Shown piece after piece: positions 1 through 5,157 of a DNA stretch of 5,965 bases. The translations under genes and the position numbers were made by a program. Source of the DNA: Fibrobacterales bacterium (GTDB taxonomy: Bacteria > Fibrobacterota > Fibrobacteria > Fibrobacterales > Fibrobacteraceae). Location: contig BNUP01000130.1 in assembly GCA_025997455.1 (NCBI GenBank), positions 1-5,965 on the forward strand, read 5' to 3'. The notes beneath the pieces were generated by a model. The model made no database searches. It worked only from the letters and a program-made list of their open reading frames with translations, and was not told the origin of the DNA. Each line of letters begins with the position of its first letter. Within the stretch, counting starts at the first letter, position 1.

Positions 1-245
1 TAATGATGAGTTTTTTGAACTCACTCCTCCCGCTCCCCGACGACTGCGAAATTATAGATTTAGAATACGAACCTGCCGAAATACTCCCCGAAAACCCGAT
101 GAGCAAAGACTCCTTTGTGGATGTCAAGTGCTTTGACGAGAAAGGACGGCATTTTATAGTAGAAATGCAGATGTATTGGAAAAAAGAATTATTACCGAAG
201 CAAATTTTTGGGTATAGGGTGTGGCGTGTAGGGTGTGGGGAATAG
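1..245 (+). pseudogene. Rpn-family recombination-promoting nuclease/putative transposase, fragment
   Basis: This is a fragment of the Rpn (PD-(D/E)XK nuclease family transposase) group, proteins known or suspected to cut DNA and promote recA-independent recombination. The visible part reads SFLNSLLPLPDD, then a VDVKCFDEKGRHFIVEMQ stretch. In PD-(D/E)XK enzymes the D of 'VDVK' and the E-x-Q of 'VEMQ' are the expected catalytic acidic and E-x-K/Q residues. Family members usually have about 30 residues before SFLNSLLPL, so the gene very probably starts left of the window and the ATG at position 3 is internal. The family normally continues for 100-200 residues beyond VEMQMYW. Here the reading frame runs into a 7-bp G-rich repeat (from about 210) that encodes an unrelated tail (YRVWRVGCGE) and supplies the TAG stop at 243-245. 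I therefore read it as a truncated, probably inactive relic. Certainty on family is good; inactivity is inferred. Confidence 0.75.
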
Positions 246-325
246 AGTGTAAAGTTGAAAGTGAAAAGTGTAAAGTTATTACTCTCTACTCTTTACTCTT
301 TACTTTTTTCTCGTTCAACTCTTTT
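210..325. repeat. Composite heptanucleotide repeat patch, copy A
   Basis: Two kinds of 7-bp-period sequence are joined here. Positions 210-243 read as degenerate units of (A/G)GGGTGT type (AGGGTGT at 216-222 and 230-236, GGCGTGT at 223-229). Positions 248-276 read as units of GTAAAGT, TGAAAGT, GAAAAGT, GTAAAGT. They are followed by pyrimidine-rich units (CTCTACT, CTTTACT) at about 282-305 that are roughly complementary to the preceding arm. AGTTGAA (253-259) and TTCAACT (314-320) bracket the whole as an inverted repeat. Nearly the same order of modules recurs at 4828-4914. The patch ends the Rpn fragment and fills the gap to the convergent TPR gene. Confidence 0.8.
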
Positions 326-344
326 GCAGAGGCAACCACAGGAA

Positions 345-1247
345 TTATAAAAGAGAAGGCGGCATTAAGTGTTTTATATTCTTAAATTCTTGCGACTGCA
401 ATTTTTCTTTCCATTTTTTATCGCCTGTCATAATCGCCAAATTTGCAACGGCGCACCAATAGCGGGTGCTGTTCGGGGCACGCATTTTATAGTCTTTTTC
501 GCTTTGTTCATAAATTGCAATTGCCTCTTCTTTTCGCTCAAGTTTATATAGCATATCGGCTTTTAATTGCAAAAATACGGGTTGATTTGGGTAATGTTTC
601 AAAAGTGCCTCTGAAATTTCGAGTGCCTCCGCATATTGTTTTTTATCATATAACATCCACGCGAGTGTTGTTCCGAAAAGCGGAGAGAATCGCGAACTTT
701 TTTCAAAGCCGTTTTTTATGTTCGCTAAATAAGTTTCGCTTTTTGATTCTACAAAGGGCAGCCAATTGGTGAGCGTTTCCGCATAGTAATTGTAAATTGC
801 AAAAAATGCCTGCGATTCAAAATCGGAGCGAAGTGAAAATTCTTGTGCGGCACTTCTCGTTTCGCTGATGCTTTTTATGGTGTTGCCGAAAAGCGAATGC
901 AAAAAACCTATTTGATATTTTCGCAAAGATTCCCAAAATCCGCTCGATTTGCATTTCACAAGTGCAATATATGCAGAATCTAAATCTAAAGTGTCGCCCA
1001 AGTCATCGAATCTCGTGGAATACGCAATGCCTTTTAACACGCAAGCGGAAGAATCTGTTTGCGGCAGTTCGGCAATTTCGGCAAAAGCGGCGGGATAGTT
1101 CGGTTGCCATATTTTGTTTAAGATGTTATCGGCGGTTTCTGCGTGAGGGATAGCAACGGCAATTGCAAACGCAATTACAGTGAATAGCCCGACCCGATAC
1201 TGATTATTTCGCCCTGCAATGAGGGGCACGCCCAAATTAAAATACAT
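345..1247 (-). CDS. Secreted tetratricopeptide-repeat (TPR) protein
   Basis: This encodes a 300-residue protein of unknown specific role, predicted to be exported. From the chosen start there is a polar N-terminus of about 18 residues and a hydrophobic segment (LFTVIAFAIAVAI, about 21-33) followed by PHAE, which looks like a signal peptide or anchor. The middle (40-180) is helical with conserved-looking DLGDTLDLD and GFWESLRKYQIGF segments. Residues 188-219 and 223-256 look like two TPRs (YAEALEISEALLKHYPNQP; KEEAIAIYEQSE), a fold that usually serves in protein-protein contacts. The frame is open to 1352, but a start there would overlap the upstream gene by 116 nt. The ATG at 1245-1247 overlaps the upstream stop by only 11 nt and gives a better signal peptide, so I prefer it. 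No clear Shine-Dalgarno sequence precedes it, so translational coupling to the barrel gene is likely. The pairing suggests a shared envelope function. Confidence 0.75.
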   Translation of the reverse strand: MYFNLGVPLIAGRNNQYRVGLFTVIAFAIAVAIPHAETADNILNKIWQPNYPAAFAEIAELPQTDSSACVLKGIAYSTRFDDLGDTLDLDSAYIALVKCKSSGFWESLRKYQIGFLHSLFGNTIKSISETRSAAQEFSLRSDFESQAFFAIYNYYAETLTNWLPFVESKSETYLANIKNGFEKSSRFSPLFGTTLAWMLYDKKQYAEALEISEALLKHYPNQPVFLQLKADMLYKLERKEEAIAIYEQSEKDYKMRAPNSTRYWCAVANLAIMTGDKKWKEKLQSQEFKNIKHLMPPSLL

Positions 1248-1806
1248 AAGCGTGGAATAAAATTCTAAAATAGAGGTTTGGAATTTCCCAAGAGTTTCCG
1301 CTTTGTTTTTCTCCGTATCCGTCTTCCCAAGATGTGTGTTGGTATTCCGCAACGGGATTCAGTTCAACGGAAATATCCATTGGGAATGCGACCGGAAGTA
1401 TCCAAGAAATTCCGCCAACTACGCCCGCTCGAACGGCAAATCCGTTAAAATTGTGCTGATCTGTGCCGCCATCGTTCCAGTAACCGAAGCCTGCGGTTGG
1501 TCCGTAATGTATGGGGAATTTTCCCGCAGAGGCATCTGCTTTGATTGCATTGTTTACAAAATAGTAGCCGCCGTAGAGACCGAGAGAAAAGTTGTTATTT
1601 GATGCCGAAAGGTGAAGGTAAATATCGGTTATCACATCTGTGCCGAGATTTTTGTAGTCTAAGCCCCAGTATTCTCCCGAATTTCCGCCTTGCAGCCAAA
1701 GACCGATTGCGTTATTTTTTGGCGTGTTATTTTGTTGTGCATTGTTTTTTTGCTGTGCAAAAGTTGCCGTTGCAAGCAAGAATAAAATTAAAAAAAGTTG
1801 TTTCAT
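1237..1806 (-). CDS. Small outer-membrane beta-barrel protein
   Basis: This is a 189-residue protein with a clear Sec signal peptide (MKQLFLILFLLATATFA, cleavage expected after residue 17 before QQ). A Gln/Asn-rich linker follows (about 18-33), and then alternating hydrophobic, Gly- and aromatic-rich strands (IGLWLQGG, FSLGLYGGYYFV, AVRAGVVGGISWILPV, DISVELNPVAEY, LYFRILFHAYVF). The chain ends in Phe, the C-terminal aromatic signature of proteins assembled by the BAM machinery. The length suggests a small barrel of about 8 strands. No enzyme or transporter family is recognisable, so its role is unknown. The start is fixed by the signal peptide. A promoter-like TACCTTTC lies 6 nt before the ATG, so the mRNA may have almost no leader. 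It is the first gene of a two-gene unit with the TPR protein. Confidence 0.8.
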   Translation of the reverse strand: MKQLFLILFLLATATFAQQKNNAQQNNTPKNNAIGLWLQGGNSGEYWGLDYKNLGTDVITDIYLHLSASNNNFSLGLYGGYYFVNNAIKADASAGKFPIHYGPTAGFGYWNDGGTDQHNFNGFAVRAGVVGGISWILPVAFPMDISVELNPVAEYQHTSWEDGYGEKQSGNSWEIPNLYFRILFHAYVF

Positions 1807-2021
1807 TATGGGAAAGGTAGAAAATTACTCGGCGGTGCAGGAGTTGAAAGTGTAAAGTGTAAAGTGAAAAGTTGAGAACATTGCCTTGCATTCTTGGGAG
1901 TGGGGTGTGGAGAACTCGGCGGTGCAGTTTGGATAGAGGGAAGTAGGGAGTGTTCCAATATGTAAGCGTCTATGGCGTTTTTTTGAGCATCAAGAACTAA
2001 AATTATTTTTTCTACGAGCAT
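1806..2021 (-). CDS. Doubtful small ORF running through repeats
   Basis: A 71-codon open frame starts inside the last codons of the acyltransferase gene. Its first 29 residues (MLVEKIILVLDAQKNAIDAY and on) look protein-like and could be a relic of another gene. The remainder is a translation of intergenic repeat sequence (Pro/Ser/Thr-rich, then TLHFTLSTPAPP). Its TAA overlaps the barrel gene ATG as TAATG, but that string belongs to the leader shared with the NfeD gene, so the overlap is probably chance. No family is recognised. I regard it as most likely not a functional gene. Confidence 0.15.
   Translation of the reverse strand: MLVEKIILVLDAQKNAIDAYILEHSLLPSIQTAPPSSPHPTPKNARQCSQLFTLHFTLSTPAPPSNFLPFP
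1812..1824 (-). promoter_or_regulatory. Putative promoter core of the barrel gene (TTTTCTACCTTTC)
   Basis: On the minus strand the sequence TTTTCTACCTTTC ends 5 nt before the ATG at 1806. TAnnTTT resembles the Bacteroidetes -7 element TAnnTTTG, and the same string precedes the NfeD gene and, in closer form, the tRNA. No convincing -33 element is seen. If it is the -7 box, the transcript would start within a few bases of the ATG. Confidence 0.4.
1827..1926. repeat. Composite repeat patch, copy C
   Basis: This patch contains CTCGGCGGTGCAG twice (about 1829-1841 and 1915-1926). Between the copies lie 7-bp units TGAAAGT, GTAAAGT, GTAAAGT, GAAAAGT (about 1845-1872) and GGGGTGT plus GGAGAAC (1902-1915). 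The string from 1902 to 1926 reappears at 5000-5024 with one difference in the GGCGG/GGCAG part. It lies directly upstream of the putative promoter of the barrel gene and therefore between the two minus-strand gene groups. Confidence 0.7.
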
Positions 2022-3229
2022 CGCTTTGATATAACTTAAATCCTCGCCCTAAAAGGAATGGAAAATATCGATTGATGACTTTTATTGGAATGATGAGTAT
2101 CAGCATATCCAATAGAACTATCCCTATTCCAAGAAAAAAATCTACATATACCGAATGGGTCAAAGAAAAATGGAAAAATATTTTTTCGGTTATTGTTTGT
2201 AATACAGCGTAAACCTTTCCGTGCAAACAGAAATAACACAATGAATTTGCTCCGATAAAAGAAAACAACGCCGTTTTTTGAATTATTTTTGTTTTTGAAA
2301 CTACAACACACAATCCAATTCCCAGTATCGTAATGAGTAAAGCGTCCAAAATTTGAGGGCAACCAGAAAAACTTATTGCCGGATGCCGTAAAAAATGAAT
2401 AAATATAAAGCAAACAGAAGTATAGATAATTAAACCTAATGTCAAAACTTTCGAGATTTCTAAAAAAAGCAATTTGGTTTCATATTTTTTATACGAATAT
2501 CCCAAAGCCATATAAAAACAGGCAAAGCCAATGCTATGGATATGCCAAGGCAACGCCGGTAATTTCAAATAATCCCCATAGACAACTGATAAACAAAATA
2601 ATAATAAACCTATTGAAAGTAAAGTTTTTGTGCTCTTAACACGGGACATAAAATAAAATGGGATACTTGATATAAAAAGCGCAGATAAAAACCACAATGG
2701 AGTGCTATGTTTTATTCCTTTACTATCTATATGCGAATATTGAAACAACAAATCTAAAAACTCTTGCGTAACAGGGTTTTGTTCATGAAAAGAAATAATT
2801 TGTGTTAGCAAAATATTTACACAACCAAAGATGAGAAAGGGTAAAAGTATTGTCCTCGCCCTATGTTCCAACATCTGAAAAAAGGAAATACTACTTTTGA
2901 ATAAATAACCGGAGACAAAGAAAAATACAGTTAAAAAAATAGGTGTGAAAAAGTACATTAAACTGCTATTACAATAGTTCAAGTGGGAATAGCATATCAT
3001 CATAAAAGCAATGCCACGAGCAATATCAAGCCATTTCTTTCTCTCATTATAGGATTTAGATTTTTCTAAATTACTGACTGCTGACTGCTGACTGCTGACT
3101 GCTGACTGCTGACTGCTGACTGCTGACTGCTGACTGCTGACTGCTGACTGCTGACTGCTGACTGCTGACTGCTGACTGCTGACTGCTCGACTTAGGCGAA
3201 GGCGAAAATTTTGTGTTTGTTGATAACAT
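1990..3229 (-). CDS. Phase-variable membrane acyltransferase (acyltransferase family 3, OafA-like), OFF in this sequence
   Basis: This encodes a multi-pass inner-membrane protein of the acyltransferase-3 family, which transfers acyl (often acetyl) groups to extracytoplasmic sugars such as O-antigen, capsule or other glycans. The conserved start of the family is present: KKWLDIARGIAFMM...SH, in which an Arg (codon 3016-3018) and a His (codon 2983-2985) are separated by exactly ten residues, the R-X10-H motif. FFFVSGYLFK and STPLWFLSALF, also typical of the family, follow, with about ten hydrophobic segments up to NRYFPFLLGRG. The first in-frame ATG (3003) lies inside the R-X10-H motif, so the real start must be upstream. 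Upstream, the frame stays open through a 7-bp repeat tract but has no ATG, GTG or TTG. An ATG at 3227-3229 with AAGAGG four bases before it is one base out of frame, reading into TAA at 3071-3073. With one unit fewer it would give about 410 residues, and with two more about 417. It lies 32 nt after the NfeD gene, probably in the same transcript. The family call is firm; phase variation is inferred. Confidence 0.85.
3073..3187. repeat. Heptanucleotide tandem repeat, ACTGCTG x 15 plus partial units
   Basis: Fifteen perfect ACTGCTG units occupy 3077-3181, with ACTG before and ACTGCT after. On the minus strand the unit CAGCAGT is open in all three frames and reads as a repeating SQQSAVS heptapeptide. 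On the plus strand every frame meets TGA. Because 7 is not a multiple of 3, each unit gained or lost shifts the downstream reading frame. The tract lies between an ATG with a ribosome site and the body of the acyltransferase gene. Perfect units of this length are expected to be prone to replication slippage. The copy number in an assembly of such a tract may also be wrong. Confidence 0.97.
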
Positions 3230-3239
3230 ACTACCTCTT
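3227..3239 (-). promoter_or_regulatory. Ribosome-binding site and start codon of the acyltransferase ON form
   Basis: The minus strand reads AAGAGG, four bases, ATG. The frame from this ATG gives MLSTNTKFSPSPKSS and then the SQQSAVS repeat. In the present copy number the frame ends at a TAA right after the tract, giving a 52-residue peptide. This is the best ribosome site seen upstream of the acyltransferase, and the only canonical start codon positioned to read through the tract into it. Confidence 0.6.
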
Positions 3240-3261
3240 GCGTAAAGATGCTTTTTAAATC

Positions 3262-4755
3262 TTAAACTGATTTATTATGGCTTACCCAAACTTTTCCCGC
3301 CTCAACAAATTCCACCCTCACGCTCTCGCCTTTTTCTATAAAATCACTGCGCGATTGTGCATCGAACATTTTTCCGCCAAATTCCGCGTGTCCGCTTGGG
3401 CGTAAATCGGTTAATGCAACCCCAACATCACCTTTTTTAACATCTTCAACAAATTCTTCCGTCGGGGAATAAGCCGCCGATAAATCGATTTTGTTTATGG
3501 GAGTTAAAGTATCGGGCAAAACGGGCAGAAGATATTTTGAAAGCAAAATCGGTAAAGAAAGTGCAAAAACCGCACACATCATAATATATAAAAGTCCGTA
3601 TTGCCAACCGGCAAGAGAGTTAAATTCGGGAGCAAAACTCGGCAAATTTGAAATATCAAAAGACAGTGCAAGTGCCGCCACAAAACAGATAATTCCCGCC
3701 GCCCCGCAAATCATCATACCCGGCAAAATAAAAATTTCGAGGAGCATAAATATAACACCCAAACACAATAGAATTGCAGGTATTTTATCGTGAAGATGAC
3801 TTGCGTATTGTCCAAAAAATACAATTGCAATGAGCACTATACCTATAACTCCAAACACACCAAAACCCGGCGTTTTGAACTCCATATATAGTGCACCAAA
3901 ACCGAGAATCATAAGCACGCCTGAAATCGCACCGATAAAGCGAGACAAATTTTCCGCCCAAGAAATTTCTATATGAATAGTCTCTGTTATGCCAACTTCC
4001 TTTTTGAACTCGTCAATGTTTGCAGGAGTGCCGAGAGAAAATTTCAATTTTTGTGCCTCTTCATTCGTCATTGTGAGGAGTTCTCCTGCACGGACAAGCG
4101 TTTTTTTGGTAGTCCATTTTTTAGATTCGTATTCGGGAAGGTCATTAAATTCCGCAACGGTCATATATACGGTTGTATCTGCATTTGAAAGTTCCATAAC
4201 TCCCAAATCGAGGCTTACCATAGATTCGGCAAGCAATCGCGGGTGTCCGTTTCGCTCGGCAAGATTTCTAAATTTCGCACGGAGCGGCGACTGAATTTTT
4301 TCTCCAACGATTTGCGGTTGTCCGTCACTGCTCTGCACAATCGGGGCGCAATCTCCTATTGTGGTGCTCGGCAACATATACAATTTATCACTTGCAAGGG
4401 CTATCAACGCACCCGCACTTATCGCCTTCTTTTGCACAAGAGCAATAGTAGGGATTTTTAACGCGGTAATTGTATCCACAATATCAAAAGCAGCATCTAA
4501 TCGTCCGCCGAAAGTATTTATCTCAAATACTATTAAGTCCGGATTTTTTGAACTCGCCTCGGCAATTGCCCTGCGGGCATAATCGTTCATTCCGGGATCT
4601 ACATCGCCCTCCAATTTTATCCACGCGGCTTTTTTTGCACTCGGCAGCACGACTTTTTGTGCGGAAATTGCAGCATCACCAGAATTTGCAGGAGTTACCG
4701 AATCCGCAAAAACAAAAGAAAAACAGAACAGCAGAGAAAATAAAATACGAAACAT
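3262..4755 (-). CDS. NfeD-family membrane-bound serine protease (ClpP class), long form
   Basis: This is a 497-residue, full-length long-form NfeD protein. A signal peptide (1-17, FVFA|DS) is followed by a ClpP/crotonase-fold protease domain (about 42-260). That domain carries FEINTFGGRLDAAFDIVDTI, the KKAISAGALIALAS segment with candidate nucleophile Ser113, and the TTIGDCAPI loop. Lys153 or Lys161 are candidates for the general base of the Ser-Lys dyad known from the archaeal homologue PH1510, but I cannot decide by eye. Hydrophobic segments follow at about 272-292, 298-316, 324-343, 346-366 and 386-406. A C-terminal NfeD OB-fold domain (about 437-497) carries GDVGVALTDLRPSGHAEFGGKMFD and GESVRVEFVEAGKVWV. 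In many bacteria NfeD genes sit next to a stomatin/flotillin-type (SPFH) partner that the protease may cleave. None is visible here; the downstream neighbour is the acyltransferase. The start is fixed by the signal peptide. Confidence 0.92.
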   Translation of the reverse strand: MFRILFSLLFCFSFVFADSVTPANSGDAAISAQKVVLPSAKKAAWIKLEGDVDPGMNDYARRAIAEASSKNPDLIVFEINTFGGRLDAAFDIVDTITALKIPTIALVQKKAISAGALIALASDKLYMLPSTTIGDCAPIVQSSDGQPQIVGEKIQSPLRAKFRNLAERNGHPRLLAESMVSLDLGVMELSNADTTVYMTVAEFNDLPEYESKKWTTKKTLVRAGELLTMTNEEAQKLKFSLGTPANIDEFKKEVGITETIHIEISWAENLSRFIGAISGVLMILGFGALYMEFKTPGFGVFGVIGIVLIAIVFFGQYASHLHDKIPAILLCLGVIFMLLEIFILPGMMICGAAGIICFVAALALSFDISNLPSFAPEFNSLAGWQYGLLYIMMCAVFALSLPILLSKYLLPVLPDTLTPINKIDLSAAYSPTEEFVEDVKKGDVGVALTDLRPSGHAEFGGKMFDAQSRSDFIEKGESVRVEFVEAGKVWVSHNKSV

Positions 4756-4760
4756 AATGG

Positions 4761-4773
4761 GGAAGGTAGAAAA
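4761..4773 (-). promoter_or_regulatory. Putative promoter core of the NfeD gene (TTTCTACCTTCC)
   Basis: The minus strand reads TTTCTACCTTCCCCATTATG up to the start codon, nearly identical to the 20 nt before the barrel gene. TAnnTT fits a degenerate -7 element of the TAnnTTTG type, which would leave only a few bases of leader. G-rich 7-bp repeats begin immediately upstream, so no -33 element can be recognised. Confidence 0.4.
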
Positions 4774-4777
4774 GAGT

Positions 4778-4809
4778 GGGGTGTAGGGTGTAGGGTGTGG
4801 GGTGTGGAG
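4778..4809. repeat. G-rich heptanucleotide repeats
   Basis: Four consecutive 7-bp units read GGGGTGT, AGGGTGT, AGGGTGT, GGGGTGT (4778-4805), followed by GGAG. They end only a few bases upstream of the promoter-like element of the NfeD gene. The same unit family occurs at 216-236, 1902-1908 and 4979-5006. Confidence 0.85.
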
Positions 4810-4827
4810 AAAGGAATTGTAGGGGCG

Positions 4828-4914
4828 TGGGGAATAGAGTGTAAAGTTGAAAGTTAAAAGTGTAAAGTTATTATTCTCTACTCTCTACTCTCTACTCTTT
4901 ACTCGTTCAACTTT
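4828..4914. repeat. Composite heptanucleotide repeat, copy B (of 235-322)
   Basis: This matches copy A almost base for base at its left end: TGGGGAATAGAGTGTAAAG followed by TTGAAAGT, then AAAAGTGTAAAGTTATTA. It contains one more pyrimidine-rich unit (CTCTACT three times, then CTTTACT). The ends AAAGTTGAA (4843-4851) and TTCAACTTT (4906-4914) are perfect 9-bp inverted repeats, so the strand can fold into a long imperfect hairpin. Confidence 0.8.
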
Positions 4915-4978
4915 TTTTGATGTGTTCTATCCACACCGCGTTCCCTTGTTAATTTTACTTTGCATTGCATTGCAGGGT

Positions 4979-5024
4979 GGGGTATAGGGTGTGGCGTGTG
5001 GGGTGTGGAGAACTCGGCAGTGCA
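4979..5024. repeat. G-rich heptad patch with GGAGAACTCGGCAGTGCAG module
   Basis: Units GGGGTAT, AGGGTGT, GGCGTGT, GGGGTGT (4979-5006) reproduce the order seen at 209-236. The following GGAGAACTCGGCAGTGCAG matches 1909-1926 with one base changed. The patch thus joins modules found separately in the other two patches of this window. Confidence 0.75.
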
Positions 5025-5070
5025 GGCGGGACACCAAGCCGATAGATGACTGTAGCAACTAATTTATTGA

Positions 5071-5111
5071 GTAGGCTCTGAAGAACTCGTTAAGAGGTCG
5101 TAAGAGTCTAC
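5071..5111. repeat. Inverted repeat with 9-bp arms
   Basis: GTAGGCTCT (5071-5079) can pair with AGAGTCTAC (5103-5111), eight Watson-Crick pairs and one G-T. The 23-nt loop contains a further weak CTC/GAG pairing. It lies in the 3' flank of the small membrane protein gene. No T-run follows on either strand, so it is not a standard terminator. It could be a structured RNA element or a remnant of a mobile element end; I cannot tell. Confidence 0.4.
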
Positions 5112-5157
5112 TAAGCGACATGGGCAACCTGTATTTTTATGCAAATTCAAAAATGTG

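Larger units (their letters stand above)
4756..5157. other. 402-nt gene-free region between NfeD and the small membrane protein
   Basis: No convincing coding frame exists here. From left to right it holds the NfeD promoter-like element, four G-rich heptads (4778-4805), and the composite GTAAAGT/CTCTACT repeat with its inverted ends (4828-4914). A unique stretch (about 4915-4973) with ATTGCATTGCAG follows, then a second G-rich heptad patch (4979-5024), and finally about 130 nt of non-repetitive sequence with a 9-bp inverted repeat (5071-5111). It lies upstream of the NfeD gene and downstream of the small membrane protein gene, so it must contain the end of one transcript and the start of the other. 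No canonical hairpin plus T-run terminator is evident on the minus strand. Confidence 0.7.

Noticed and set aside
1248..1352. Longer N-terminus of the TPR protein (start at 1352)
   Set aside because: It would overlap the barrel gene by 116 nt, put about 55 residues before the signal-like segment, and the extra residues look like a shadow of the barrel coding sequence.
2036..2413. 125-codon minus-strand frame within the acyltransferase gene
   Set aside because: It lies in another frame of a recognisable membrane protein, and its Phe/Ser/Asn-rich composition is that expected of a frame-shifted read.
1990..3003. Taking the ATG at 3003 as the true start of the acyltransferase
   Set aside because: It would begin inside the R-X10-H motif, losing the Arg and half of the first membrane helix, while conserved family sequence clearly continues upstream in the same frame.
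3073..3187. CRISPR array
   Set aside because: The tract is a perfect head-to-tail 7-bp repeat without spacers, and no cas genes are present.
3491..4757. Several plus-strand open frames of 70-100 codons opposite the NfeD gene
   Set aside because: They lie opposite a full-length, well-recognised protein, have no recognisable domains, and are typical antisense shadows.
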